Origin: CAWBCR01 sp963787375
GTDB taxonomy: Bacteria > Chloroflexota > Anaerolineae > Aggregatilineales > UBA3940
NCBI GenBank assembly: GCA_963787375.1
Contig: CAWBCR010000017.1
Location: forward strand, 434,001 to 498,000
Reading direction: 5' to 3'
Length of the DNA: 64,000 bases
Positions 25,832-33,706 of the stretch are shown one piece after another; positions within the stretch are counted from its first letter, which is position 1; the number at the start of each line of letters is the position of its first letter. The position numbers and the translations under genes are program-made. A model generated the notes under the pieces. It saw nothing but the letters and a program-made list of their open reading frames with translations, did no database searches and was not told where the DNA came from.

Positions 25832-26403
25832 ACAACACAGCTATGCCCCCCGGCGTCATGAATCGCAAAAGCGTTGCCAAGACGACGCTGGTGGTGCTGA
25901 TAGCCACCGAGACAGCGTTCTTCGGTACGCTGTTGATGTCGTATCTCTACCTTCGAACAGGCCAGGCAAACTGGCCCTACGTGAATCACACGCTCCAACG
26001 GCTGATCGTACCCGGCCTCAACACGCTGCTGCTGGTCGCCAGCACTGTCGTCGCCCGGCTGACCGTGCGCTCCGCCGACAAAGGCGACAGTGAGGCACTG
26101 AAGCGCGGCCTGGCTGTCGTCACGCTGATGGGATTGGTGTTCGTCGCCGGGCAGGTGTTTGAGTTCACGCGCAACGGCATGCGACCCGACGATCTCGCGT
26201 TTGGCGGTGTGTTCTTCACGCTGATGGGCTTCCACGCGCTGCACGTGATCGCCGGCCTGGTGCTGAATGGCATGAACCTGTACCGCGCCGAACTGGGCGA
26301 TTTCAGCGCTGAGGAGCACGTCCCGATCAGCGTGGGGGCGTGGTTCTGGTACTTCGTCACCATTGTCTGGATCGTGCTGTTCCTGGCGCTGTATCTGGTG
26401 TAA
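25828..26403 (+). CDS. ctaE: Cytochrome c oxidase subunit III, first copy
   Basis: A five-helix subunit III of 191 residues, the shorter type found in caa3 and quinol oxidases. Characteristic parts are IATETAFFGTLLMSYLYLR at the first helix, GQVFEF, FFTLMGFHALHVIAGLVLN and the final WFWYFVTIVWIVLF. Its start codon overlaps the ctaD stop (ATGA), so the two are translationally coupled. A second, distinct subunit III gene lies 1 kb downstream in the same operon. The two proteins share the family pattern but are clearly diverged. Which one joins the mature complex, or whether both do, is unknown. Confidence 0.93.
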   Translation: MNNTAMPPGVMNRKSVAKTTLVVLIATETAFFGTLLMSYLYLRTGQANWPYVNHTLQRLIVPGLNTLLLVASTVVARLTVRSADKGDSEALKRGLAVVTLMGLVFVAGQVFEFTRNGMRPDDLAFGGVFFTLMGFHALHVIAGLVLNGMNLYRAELGDFSAEEHVPISVGAWFWYFVTIVWIVLFLALYLV

Positions 26404-26407
26404 GGCG

Positions 26408-27250
26408 ATGGTATCACTGGTTTCGCTGCTGCTGCATATCGGACCTCATCCGGATGCCGGCTGGGTGTGGGACCCCAGCGTGCTGGTCGGGGTTGCGCTG
26501 CTGACGGGGGGCTACGTGCTGACCGTGGGGCCGCTCCGGCGGTGCTTCGGCTGGGGTGAGCGCGTGCCGGCGGTCAGACAGGCGGCGTTCTATCTGGGCA
26601 TGCTGTGTGTCTTCGTTGCGCTGTGCAGCCCGCTTGACTCGCTGGGCGACGAGTACCTGTTCAGCGCCCACATGGGCCAACATATGCTGCTGACCTTCGC
26701 CGCGCCGCCGCTGTGGCTGCTTGGCATGCCGGGCTGGCTGGTCAGGCGGCTGGTACCGGAGGGTTTCGCACGCGGGGCGATGAACACTATCACGCACCCG
26801 GTTGCAGCCTTCCTGATCTTCAACGGCATCATGTGGTGCTGGCACCTGCCGGCAGCCTATGACCTGGCGCTGGAGCATGAGACGATCCACGTGGTCGAGC
26901 ACCTGATGTTCATGGCCGCTGCTGTGATCGGCTGGTGGCCGGTGCTGGGGCCCGATCTGCCGGGATCGTTTCGCCTTTCAGAGCCAGGGCAGGCGCTGTA
27001 CCTGTTCGCGTCGACCTTTCCCTGCACGGCGCTGGCGGCAGTGATCACCCTGTCGCCGGTGCAGCTTTACCCGTTCTACGGCAGTGCTTCACTGGCCTAC
27101 GGCTTGCCGCCGCTGCTCGATCAGACGGTGGGGGGCCTGCTCATGTGGCTGCCCTCAGACATGATCTTCATGCTGGCAGCCGTGATCGTGCTGTACGTAT
27201 GGTTGGATCGTTCTGGCGAGCGCGATCTTGCGCTGCTCACACAACACTAG
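26408..27250 (+). CDS. ctaG: Cytochrome c oxidase assembly factor CtaG
   Basis: A polytopic membrane protein (about seven helices) of the caa3_CtaG family, needed to assemble or deliver copper to the oxidase in Bacillus-type systems. Recognisable segments are FSAHMGQHMLLTFAAPPLWLLG, HPVAAFLIFNGIMWCWHLPAAYD, VVEHLMFMAAAVIGWWPVLGP and LLDQTVGGLLMWLPSDM, with conserved histidines in the helices. I use the ATG at 26408, five bases after the subunit III stop. The longer open frame upstream overlaps that gene and lacks support. It is in the middle of the oxidase operon. Confidence 0.92.
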   Translation: MVSLVSLLLHIGPHPDAGWVWDPSVLVGVALLTGGYVLTVGPLRRCFGWGERVPAVRQAAFYLGMLCVFVALCSPLDSLGDEYLFSAHMGQHMLLTFAAPPLWLLGMPGWLVRRLVPEGFARGAMNTITHPVAAFLIFNGIMWCWHLPAAYDLALEHETIHVVEHLMFMAAAVIGWWPVLGPDLPGSFRLSEPGQALYLFASTFPCTALAAVITLSPVQLYPFYGSASLAYGLPPLLDQTVGGLLMWLPSDMIFMLAAVIVLYVWLDRSGERDLALLTQH

Positions 27251-27260
27251 GAGGTTATCA

Positions 27261-27473
27261 ATGACCACGAATCAAACCCCCGAGCATATCCACCTGCCGC
27301 AGCCCAGCTTCTGGCCGATTCTGCTGGCACTGGGTGTGGTGTTGATCGCTATCGGCATCGTCTCAACGGTGATTATCAGCGCCATCGGCGCGCTGTTGAC
27401 ACTGGCCTCGATTATTGGCTGGACGCTGGAGAATCGGGCCACTGCACAGGCTGAGGAGGCGCATCATGGCTGA
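27261..27473 (+). CDS. Small two-helix membrane protein, oxidase subunit IV-like
   Basis: 70 residues from the ATG at 27261, directly after AGGAGGTTATCA. Two membrane helices (about residues 17-37 and 40-57) follow a short hydrophilic N-terminus (QTPEHIHLPQPSFWP). This layout resembles the small subunit IV (CtaF-like) of actinobacterial and some caa3 oxidases, but sequence identity cannot be judged without a search. Its stop codon overlaps the start of the next subunit III gene by 8 bases. Its position inside the operon makes an accessory or assembly role likely. Confidence 0.7.
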   Translation: MTTNQTPEHIHLPQPSFWPILLALGVVLIAIGIVSTVIISAIGALLTLASIIGWTLENRATAQAEEAHHG

Positions 27474-28050
27474 GAAGCTGGAAAGCGGCGAATTCGTCCC
27501 GCAGCGCGATAACACCAAGCTAGCCATGTGGTTTTTCCTGGGCAGCGAGATCGTCTTCTTTGCCGTGCTGATTCTGTCCTATGTGTTTCTGCGCCTGGGC
27601 AACTCGGCGGCCTATGTCGCGGATTTCAGGTCGCATCTGAGCATCCCATTGATCGCGGTCAACACGTTCATCCTGATCTCAAGCAGCTTCATGGTTGTCT
27701 GGGCGCTTGAGGGCATCCGCGAGGGTAAGGCCGACAAGCTGCGCAACCGCCTTATCGGCGTGATCGTCCTGGGACTGCTGTTCCTGGGTGGGCAGGCATT
27801 TGAATGGGCGACATTGTTCAGAGATGGCATCGGCCTGAAAGACACCTTCGGGACACCGTTCTTCACCATCACCGGCATTCACGGCACGCACGTTTTCGTT
27901 GGTGTGATCTGGGCGATCTTCCTGTTGGTGAGTGCCATTCGCGGCGCATTTACCCAGAAGGAACATCAGGGTGTCGAGATGTTTGGCCTGTACTGGCACT
28001 TTGTCGACATCGTCTGGGTGGTTCTGTTCACCTTGTTCTACCTGATCTAG
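27466..28050 (+). CDS. Cytochrome c oxidase subunit III, second copy
   Basis: A second five-helix subunit III, 194 residues from the ATG at 27466 (GAGGAGG ribosome-binding site). It has the family features WFFLGSEIVFFAVLILSYVFLR, GGQAFEW, PFFTITGIHGTHVFVGVIW and FGLYWHFVDIVWVVLFTLFYL. The last part is closer to the canonical subunit III ending (YWHFVDxVWxxLF) than the first copy's is. Two subunit III genes in one operon could be alternative subunits, or could form a larger subunit together. The preceding small gene overlaps its start, so expression is coupled. Confidence 0.92.
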   Translation: MAEKLESGEFVPQRDNTKLAMWFFLGSEIVFFAVLILSYVFLRLGNSAAYVADFRSHLSIPLIAVNTFILISSSFMVVWALEGIREGKADKLRNRLIGVIVLGLLFLGGQAFEWATLFRDGIGLKDTFGTPFFTITGIHGTHVFVGVIWAIFLLVSAIRGAFTQKEHQGVEMFGLYWHFVDIVWVVLFTLFYLI

Positions 28051-28063
28051 GAGGGAGTACACC

Positions 28064-28348
28064 ATGTCTGAGCAGAAAATGGCCCAACGACCGGCCAGAT
28101 CGCCCTATGTGACCGTGTTTGTTATCCTGGCGGTCTTTACAGCGCTGGAGGTTGGCGCAAGCTATCTGCCTGGGGCCGTCAAGGTACCGGTGCTGATCAT
28201 CCTGGCGATCAGCAAAGCATCGCTGATCTTTCTGTACTTCATGCATCTCAAATCTGACAACCCGCTGTTCGCCATGCCGATACTGGTCGCCCTTGTGCTG
28301 ATCATCCCGATTGTGCTGATCATGACACTGGTCATGCCGCACATGTGA
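28064..28348 (+). CDS. Cytochrome c oxidase subunit IV family protein
   Basis: 94 residues, three membrane helices, with the pattern of the COX4_pro/caa3 subunit IV family: YVTVFVILAVFTALEVGASY, the helix ISKASLIFLYFMHLKSDNP and a C-terminal hydrophobic helix. The start follows AGGAGGGAGTACACC. It is the last gene of the oxidase operon, 13 bases after the second subunit III. It has no catalytic role by family and is thought to aid assembly of subunit I. Confidence 0.9.
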   Translation: MSEQKMAQRPARSPYVTVFVILAVFTALEVGASYLPGAVKVPVLIILAISKASLIFLYFMHLKSDNPLFAMPILVALVLIIPIVLIMTLVMPHM

Positions 28349-28378
28349 TTGTCGGTTTGTCTGCGAGCATGCTAGAAT
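28349..28378 (+). promoter_or_regulatory. Candidate promoter of the OmpR-type two-component pair
   Basis: TTGTCG (28349-28354), an 18-base spacer and TGC-TAGAAT (28370-28378), an extended -10. It begins directly after the stop codon of the oxidase operon and lies 73 bases before the regulator start. Confidence 0.6.
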
Positions 28379-28450
28379 CGCTGGGCTGTTATGGGAGCTG
28401 GGGACATCCCTTATCTGTGTGTCGCTGGTGCGGCGTTAGGTTGGAATTGT

Positions 28451-29143
28451 ATGTCCGTCCAAGTACTGGTCGTCGACGACGATACACTCGTCTGTAAGGG
28501 TCTGAAATTCAATCTTGAACAGGCTGGCTATGAGGTGATGACGGCCACCAATGCCCCTGCGGCGATGGAGATTGCCAACCGCCAGCATTTTGACGCGGCC
28601 ATTCTCGACATCGGCCTGCCGGGCGAAGACGGCCTGTCGCTGTGCCAGTATCTCAAAGCACAGTACGATATGCCCGTTATCTTCCTCACCGCTCGGCGTC
28701 GCGAACTGGACGAGATTGTTGGTTTGCAGGTCGGTGCCGACGACTATATCACCAAGCCATTTGGCGTCGACCTGCTGCTGGCGCATCTGAAGGCGGTTCT
28801 GCGTCGCGCTGCTCCGGCCTCCGAGGCAGCCAACCGTGATTCGGCTGTGCTGGAGGCCGGAGCATTTGTCCTCGATCCGGCGGCCCACCGTGCTACTTAT
28901 GAAAGCAAGCCGCTCGTTCTGGCTCCACGCGAGTTCGACCTGCTTCATTTCTTCCTGGCGCATCCTGATCGAGTGTTTACATCTGACGAAATCGTGGAAC
29001 GCGTGTGGGGCGTCGAGTTCATCGGCCAGCCCCAGGTGCTCTACGTGCAAATTCGCAGCCTGCGTGAGAAGATCGAGGCTGATCCTTCTGACCCACAGCA
29101 CTTGTTGACTTTACGAGGAGTTGGCTATAAGTTTATCCCATGA
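28451..29143 (+). CDS. OmpR/PhoB-family response regulator
   Basis: A DNA-binding response regulator with a receiver domain (VVDDD acidic pocket, phospho-acceptor Asp53 in AILDIGLPG, Lys in YITKPF) and a C-terminal winged helix (LAPREFDLLHFFLAHPDRVFT ... VQIRSLREKIE ... LRGVGYKF). I chose the ATG at 28451 because the receiver begins directly there; 20 extra codons upstream lack conservation. Its stop overlaps the start of the histidine kinase gene. It lies between the oxidase operon and the cupredoxin genes, so regulation of either is plausible but unproven. Confidence 0.93.
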   Translation: MSVQVLVVDDDTLVCKGLKFNLEQAGYEVMTATNAPAAMEIANRQHFDAAILDIGLPGEDGLSLCQYLKAQYDMPVIFLTARRRELDEIVGLQVGADDYITKPFGVDLLLAHLKAVLRRAAPASEAANRDSAVLEAGAFVLDPAAHRATYESKPLVLAPREFDLLHFFLAHPDRVFTSDEIVERVWGVEFIGQPQVLYVQIRSLREKIEADPSDPQHLLTLRGVGYKFIP

Positions 29144-30570
29144 TCTCACGCCGGAGTGTGCGCTTCTACATTGCCACCAGTTTTGCCCTGGCCGTGCTGG
29201 TGGTAATGGGTGGGACGAGCCTCTTCTGGTTCACGCGTCAGGAGCAGACCGCCGAACAGGCTCTGGGCGAGCAGCTGCGGGAACGCGCTCGTCTGCTGGC
29301 TACCGCTTCGGACATCGACCAGGCCGTGGCCGGTAGGTTCAGTCTGCCCACCTTCACCTCAGCGCTTGACAGTAACCTTCGAATCATCTTCGTGACGACC
29401 GATCTCACTATCCGCAATCTTTCCGACTATCCGCTGGCTGCCAACCAGCAAACTGTCGTGCTCGACCTTTCACAGGAAGCACTTCTCGGCGCAACTGTTT
29501 CACGTGAGATCCACACGCAGATGCCGGTGGGCGAGTGGCTGTATGCTGCTGCTCCGGTGTACGACGAAGACGGCACGGTGACAGGGGCCGTCTGCCTCGT
29601 ATTATCGCTTGAGGGGTTTGAGGCAGAGCTGACGCATACCCGTACTATGTTGGCCCTGTTCACCGGCGGTATGGCGCTGCTCAGCCTCCTGTTGGGAGTA
29701 TGGCTTGCTGCGCCCCTCTCTCGCCAGATCGGGCAGGCACAGCGACTGGCGGCGCGCGTGGCTGATGGCGACTACAGCCTGCGTTTGCCTCGGAGCGGTC
29801 CGCGCGAGCTGGCCGAGCTGGCCGGGAACCTGAACCAGATGGCCGAGGAATTGCAGCAGCAGACCCACGAGCGGCAGTTGTTGCTCGCCAAGGTGACCCA
29901 TGAACTGGCGCGCCCGCTGGGGGCGCTGCGGCTGGGCGTCGAAACCCTGCGAGCAGGTGCGCTCAAGGACGCCGACCTGACCGAAGACCTGCTGTTGGAG
30001 ATGGTGGGGTCCATCGGACGGATGGAGGCGCTGATCGAGGACCTGTCGCTGGCAGCCCGGCCGGTCGCGCACCCGGTAGTGCTGGACCTCGAATGCGTGG
30101 ATGTGGCCAAGCTGTTGAAAGACATCGCAGCCCGGTTCAAACCACGAGCCGAGGCGCGCGGCATTGACCTCTCGCTGCGCCTTCCGAACGATCTCCCCAC
30201 GATCACAGCAGACGAGCGGCGGCTTCACCAGATCATGTCCAATCTGCTTGACAACGCGCTCAAGTTTACCCCTAGTGGTGGGCGTGTTGTTCTGTCTGCC
30301 GCGAAGACCTCAGCGGGGATACAATTGTGCGTTCAGGACACCGGACCTGGCATTCCCGATGACGAAATGTCCCAGATCTTCCAGCCGTTCACGCAAGGCC
30401 ATCACGCCAGCAACATCCAGCCAGGGATGGGACTGGGGTTGTCAATCGCCCTCCAACTTGCGACCGCGCACAACGCCAGGCTGGAGCTCATCAATACAGC
30501 GGTGGGTCTGTGCGCTACCCTGACCTTCCCCCTGGCAGCCGATACGCCTGACGCAGTTCCTTCGCCTTAA
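29140..30570 (+). CDS. Membrane sensor histidine kinase (HAMP type)
   Basis: The kinase partner of the preceding regulator. A first membrane helix (about residues 9-28) and a second (about 170-190) enclose an extracytoplasmic sensor region of about 140 residues with no recognised fold. A HAMP domain follows (LAARVADGDYSLRLPRSGPRELAELAGNLNQMAE split across helices), then HisKA with His254 (VTHELARPLG) and a HATPase domain (NLLDNALKFTPSGG, DTGPGIPDD, GMGLGLSIALQLA). The H box has ALA where most kinases have ELRTPL, a modest variation. The start codon overlaps the regulator's stop (ATGA), confirming the pair. Confidence 0.93.
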   Translation: MISRRSVRFYIATSFALAVLVVMGGTSLFWFTRQEQTAEQALGEQLRERARLLATASDIDQAVAGRFSLPTFTSALDSNLRIIFVTTDLTIRNLSDYPLAANQQTVVLDLSQEALLGATVSREIHTQMPVGEWLYAAAPVYDEDGTVTGAVCLVLSLEGFEAELTHTRTMLALFTGGMALLSLLLGVWLAAPLSRQIGQAQRLAARVADGDYSLRLPRSGPRELAELAGNLNQMAEELQQQTHERQLLLAKVTHELARPLGALRLGVETLRAGALKDADLTEDLLLEMVGSIGRMEALIEDLSLAARPVAHPVVLDLECVDVAKLLKDIAARFKPRAEARGIDLSLRLPNDLPTITADERRLHQIMSNLLDNALKFTPSGGRVVLSAAKTSAGIQLCVQDTGPGIPDDEMSQIFQPFTQGHHASNIQPGMGLGLSIALQLATAHNARLELINTAVGLCATLTFPLAADTPDAVPSP

Positions 30571-30659
30571 TGTCTGGCGGGCCATCGATGCCCTTAAACC
30601 GGCCTGCACTTAGCTCGCTCTAAGGTGAAGCATGGGCTAAGGTAAGGACGCTGCACCCC

Positions 30660-30693
30660 ATATATGACATACTTAATCATGAAAGTCATATAT
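30660..30693. promoter_or_regulatory. A+T-rich dyad, candidate operator before the cupredoxin gene
   Basis: ATATATGAC (30660-30668) and GTCATATAT (30685-30693) are perfect 9-base inverted repeats spaced by 16 bases, about 75 bases before the first cupredoxin start. The site is conspicuously A+T-rich for this DNA. Centre-to-centre spacing of 25 bases could suit a dimeric regulator, for instance the adjacent OmpR-type protein. A -10-like TATAGT overlaps its right arm. Confidence 0.5.
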
Positions 30694-30768
30694 AGTCCCA
30701 CGGGAAAGGGATAGCTGGCGTTCCCGCCGCGAGGACTTCGGACATTTATTCGCAAGGAGGCAGCGAAG

Positions 30769-31191
30769 ATGGCAGGTAAACTGCGCAGGTTTTTGGCTCT
30801 GATTACGCTAGGTTTATTGATAACCCCGCTCCTGGCCGCGTGTGGACCCAAGACGGTCAACGTGACCGAAGAATCCTACAGCTTGGCGTTGGATAAAGGC
30901 TCGATAGGGGCTGGGACGATCACCTTCCATGTGACTAACAATGCAACCGACCAGGCCCACGAATTTGTGATCTTCCAGACGGATCTGCCGGCGGACAGCC
31001 TTCCTTTGAATTCGGATGGCGATGTCGATGAGGAGGGCCAGGGGGTCAACCACATCGATGAGGTCGAGGACATCCAGCCCGGCGAGAGCAAGGACCTCAC
31101 AGTCGATCTCCAGCCCGGCCACTATGCACTGATCTGCAATATGCCCGGCCACTATGCGCAGGGTATGCACGTCGACTTCACGGTCAAATAG
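30769..31191 (+). CDS. Cupredoxin-like lipoprotein, copy 1
   Basis: A secreted, lipid-anchored blue-copper-type protein of 140 residues. The signal peptide ends in a lipobox (LLAACG, Cys25). The rest is one cupredoxin domain with likely type 1 copper ligands His64 (QAHEFVIF), Cys123 and His128 (ICNMPGHY) and Met133 (GMHV). Such proteins carry electrons or bind copper on the outer face of the membrane. The start follows AAGGAGGCAGCGAAG. A close paralogue follows 235 bases downstream. Its position behind an oxidase operon and a two-component pair suggests a link to respiratory or copper physiology, which is inference. Confidence 0.88.
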   Translation: MAGKLRRFLALITLGLLITPLLAACGPKTVNVTEESYSLALDKGSIGAGTITFHVTNNATDQAHEFVIFQTDLPADSLPLNSDGDVDEEGQGVNHIDEVEDIQPGESKDLTVDLQPGHYALICNMPGHYAQGMHVDFTVK

Positions 31192-31209
31192 CCGTAGGGT
31201 TGCCAACGA

Positions 31210-31235
31210 AAGGCCGCCCGTGCAGGCGGCCTTTT
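31210..31235 (+). terminator. Terminator of cupredoxin copy 1
   Basis: The stem AAGGCCGCC / GGCGGCCTT with a 6-base loop is followed by TTTTT, just after the stop codon. Confidence 0.85.
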
Positions 31236-31327
31236 TGATTCAGCCGAAAGATGCTGCTCTCCTCGCTTGATCCACCGGCGCTTTTGCCCTTCGAAAGTTG
31301 CTTGTGATTCCGGTTAGTTCCACGCGC

Positions 31328-31333
31328 TATACT
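31328..31333 (+). promoter_or_regulatory. Candidate -10 box (TATACT) for cupredoxin copy 2
   Basis: TATACT lies about 94 bases before the second cupredoxin start and after the terminator of the first. A TTGTGA upstream is spaced 20 bases away, too far for a standard promoter, so support is modest. Confidence 0.35.
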
Positions 31334-31426
31334 CACTTTTGGGTCCGGCACGGCTCAGAAAGGGGCACTTTCTACCCACGCCCGCCCATGTGATTGGAAC
31401 GTACTATCTGCCAGGAGGCAACGGAA

Positions 31427-31846
31427 ATGTCGCATAAGTCTCGTAAGCTTGCAGTTCTTATTGGTGTCGGCGTGCTGGCGGCCTTGGTGCTGGCTGCATG
31501 TGGTGGTCCTCAGACAATCAATGTCACTGAGAAGGATTATTCGATAACCTTCTCAAGCGACACAATAAATGCGGGATCGATCACCTTCCACGTCACCAAC
31601 GAAGCCACTGATATGTCCCACGAGTTCGTCATTCTTAAGACAGATCTTCCGGGGAACAACCTGCCGCTGAACGCGGATGGAAATGTCGACGAATCGCAGC
31701 TCACCCTGATCGACGCGATCAAGGGGCTCGCTGCCGGTGACACCCAGGACCTGACGGTCAACCTCCAGCCGGGTCATTATGTGGCGATCTGCGACCTGCC
31801 CGGTCACTATAAGCAAGGTATGTACATCGATTTCACGGTTAAATAG
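31427..31846 (+). CDS. Cupredoxin-like lipoprotein, copy 2
   Basis: A paralogue of the preceding gene, 139 residues from the ATG at 31427 (AGGAGG ribosome-binding site). The lipobox is LAACG (Cys25). The copper ligands are conserved: His65 (MSHEFVIL), Cys122 and His127 (ICDLPGHY) and Met132. The two proteins differ mainly in the signal peptide and the loop before the last third; copy 1 has an insertion there rich in Asp and Glu. The pair probably arose by tandem duplication but now has separate promoters and terminators, which would allow separate regulation. Confidence 0.88.
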   Translation: MSHKSRKLAVLIGVGVLAALVLAACGGPQTINVTEKDYSITFSSDTINAGSITFHVTNEATDMSHEFVILKTDLPGNNLPLNADGNVDESQLTLIDAIKGLAAGDTQDLTVNLQPGHYVAICDLPGHYKQGMYIDFTVK

Positions 31847-31860
31847 ACCCTCATGCGCAA

Positions 31861-31894
31861 ACTGAAAGACCGCCCATGCGGGCGGTCTTTCAGT
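31861..31894. terminator. Long-stemmed bidirectional terminator
   Basis: A perfect 15-base stem (ACTGAAAGACCGCCC / GGGCGGTCTTTCAGT) around a 4-base loop, between cupredoxin copy 2 and the convergent truncated reductase gene. The T residues lie within and just after the stem. Confidence 0.75.
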
Positions 31895-31910
31895 TCTCCC
31901 TCAGACGTGC

Positions 31911-32465
31911 TTAATCCTCCAAAGCGGCAAACAGGTTGTGTGGAACCTTATCCAGTTCCATGATCGACGTCGAATCCAGATACGGGATGCCTTCCAGCCC
32001 TTCGATGTCCGGGATGCGCGGGCGCTGCCCTGTGTTGATGAAAATCCGTTCGGCAGTCAGGCGGCGCGTCCCATCGGCGTTTAGCCTGACCTCCTGTATC
32101 CTTTCGCCCCCAAAATGGGCCTCGCCATCGATGTATTCCACCCCGGCGTTGACAATCGACGATCGCGTGCCTGCCTCCCAACTGCTGACGAGGCCGCGTT
32201 TGCGCTGACGGACTTCCTGCATGTCAACCTGTACCGAGCCTGCATGAACGCCGAATTCTGGCGCGCGGTTGGCGAGATAAGCAATTCGTGCGCTGGCGAC
32301 CATCGTTTTGGTTGGCGAGCAACCCTCGTTGATGCACGTCCCACCGGCGTGCTCACGCTCGACCATTGCTACTCTGTGTCCAGCCTGCGCAAGCGCCCGC
32401 GACAGCGGTGTGCCGCCCTGCCCTGCACCGATAATAATGTCATCATACCGATCAGATGAGGCCAT
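31911..32465 (-). pseudogene. Truncated flavin disulfide reductase (mercuric-reductase/lipoamide-dehydrogenase-like)
   Basis: Only the FAD-binding N-terminal part of a pyridine-nucleotide disulfide oxidoreductase remains, 184 residues against about 460 in the family. The FAD motif (DIIIGAGQGGTPLSRALA) and the redox-active disulfide (GGTCINEGCSPTKTM) are intact, as is the second FAD segment (FINTGQRPRIPDIEGL). The protein stops right after the DSTSIMELDKVPHNL segment. The NAD-binding and dimerisation domains are absent. Without them it cannot work as a normal reductase, so I call it a remnant, although the surviving frame is unbroken. Confidence 0.8.
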
Positions 32466-32747
32466 TACATCAATGCCTTTCTCTCATAATTGTGACAGAA
32501 TAAGATGCCTGGAAGGGTAAGGTCCGGGTTCCTGGTGACTCCATGTAGTGGAGATGGCCACCGTGCGGCCCATACAATTGAGATATTGTTGTCGTATTTG
32601 ATATTCCATCGTAGCCACCAATCAGGTGGGGCTGTCTCCGATCAACTTCATCGCCTGCAATGGGCGCATAACCGCGCTGGCCGGTCTGGTCTGTTGGTAG
32701 TTCCCGGTGGTCCTGCCAGCCAGCCTGACACCAGCTTCGCCACCGCA

Positions 32748-33140
32748 CTGCCGCATTTGTGGTTGCCAGCTATCACGGCTACACTGGTATTGATGGCCTA
32801 TATTGTATGCCTGACTCGCGCTGGCGCGATCGAGGAGCTTAAGCGCAATTATCTCACGATGGCCGTCCTGCCATACCGGATGGTCGTCTTTCGCCGCGTG
32901 CTGCTCAATGCGCTGATCCTCACCGTTATAGCGATTGCCACCAGTATCGGCTGGCTGTTCATGATCGAGTTTTTATACACCTATCCCGGTGTGGGGAAAC
33001 TGCCAGCGTTTGCTATCAACAGCCCAGATCTGCCGCTGGTCCGGACTGTGGTGATGACAACGGTATTAGTGATCCTGGTCGCGAATTTCACCGCCTATGT
33101 GCTGTATGCGGTGCTTAACCCGCACGTCGACCTGAGTTAG
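32748..33140 (+). pseudogene. C-terminal remnant of an ABC transporter permease (DppB/OppB-like)
   Basis: About 130 residues match the last part of the BPD_transp_1 permease domain of peptide/nickel ABC transporters. The match runs from LPHLWLPAITATLVL through a degenerate EAA-type loop to LYTYPGVGKLPAFAINSPDLPLVR and the final AYVLYAVLNPHVDLS. The N-terminal helices are missing and the upstream sequence (32466-32747) is not recognisable. No partner genes (solute-binding protein, second permease, ATPases) are nearby. It is a truncated gene relic. Confidence 0.75.
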
Positions 33141-33191
33141 CTTCGCTTTACTCTTTTGCCGTCCGGGCGTGCGGAATGAATGGAGTTGCAT

Positions 33192-33569
33192 ATGAAGAAG
33201 ATCCTGATAGTTGACGACCAGCAGGAGGTGCGAGAGCTGGTCAGCGTCACGCTGGAGATCGGCTCGCACGAGATATTGACTGCCAGCAACGGCAGCGAGG
33301 CGCTGGAGATCGCCCGGTCAGCTCATCCTGACGTGATCTTGCTCGACGTCATGATGCCGGGCGGTCCTGATGGCATTGAGGTTTGCCGTCGCCTGAAAAG
33401 CGATGAAAGTACGCAGGATATCTATATTGTTATCCTGACGGCGAAAGGACAGGACGCCGACAGGCAGAGGGGGGGCGATGCCGGAGCGGACGACTATTTC
33501 GTCAAGCCATTCAGCCCCCTGGAATTGATGCAAAAAATCGACACGGTGCTGACGGATCAGGGCAACTGA
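33192..33569 (+). CDS. Stand-alone receiver-domain protein (CheY-like)
   Basis: A single-domain response regulator of 125 residues. All receiver features are present: VDDQQ, phospho-acceptor Asp52 (VILLDVMMPGG), Thr in ILTAKGQ and Lys in DDYFVKPF. I chose the ATG at 33192, six bases after GGAG; a second ATG four codons upstream overlaps that ribosome-binding site. It stands alone with its own terminator among degenerate genes. Receivers of this kind usually relay phosphate or bind a partner protein. No cognate kinase is adjacent. Confidence 0.88.
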   Translation: MKKILIVDDQQEVRELVSVTLEIGSHEILTASNGSEALEIARSAHPDVILLDVMMPGGPDGIEVCRRLKSDESTQDIYIVILTAKGQDADRQRGGDAGADDYFVKPFSPLELMQKIDTVLTDQGN

Positions 33570-33577
33570 TCTGGCTG

Positions 33578-33603
33578 CGAGCGCTCGGAAGGGCGCTCGT
33601 TTT
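33578..33603 (+). terminator. Terminator of the receiver-domain gene
   Basis: The stem CGAGCGC / GCGCTCG with a short loop is followed by TTTT, directly after the stop codon. Confidence 0.82.
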
Positions 33604-33656
33604 GTGTCATCGTAAGCGCTTCATCAGACCAGGGCTTTATCGTTCTCGGCAAATGA

Positions 33657-33705
33657 GATAACCTCGCGACTGGTAAGCCGTCAACTTCCAGAAAGCGAGG
33701 TTATC
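33657..33705 (+). promoter_or_regulatory. Transposase ribosome-binding-site hairpin, copy 2
   Basis: The same 11-base arms as in copy 1 (GATAACCTCGC at 33657-33667 and GCGAGGTTATC at 33695-33705) lie directly before the ATG at 33707. The arms are identical between copies although the loop and flanks have changed, which suggests selection on the hairpin. Confidence 0.6.
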
Positions 33706-33706
33706 G

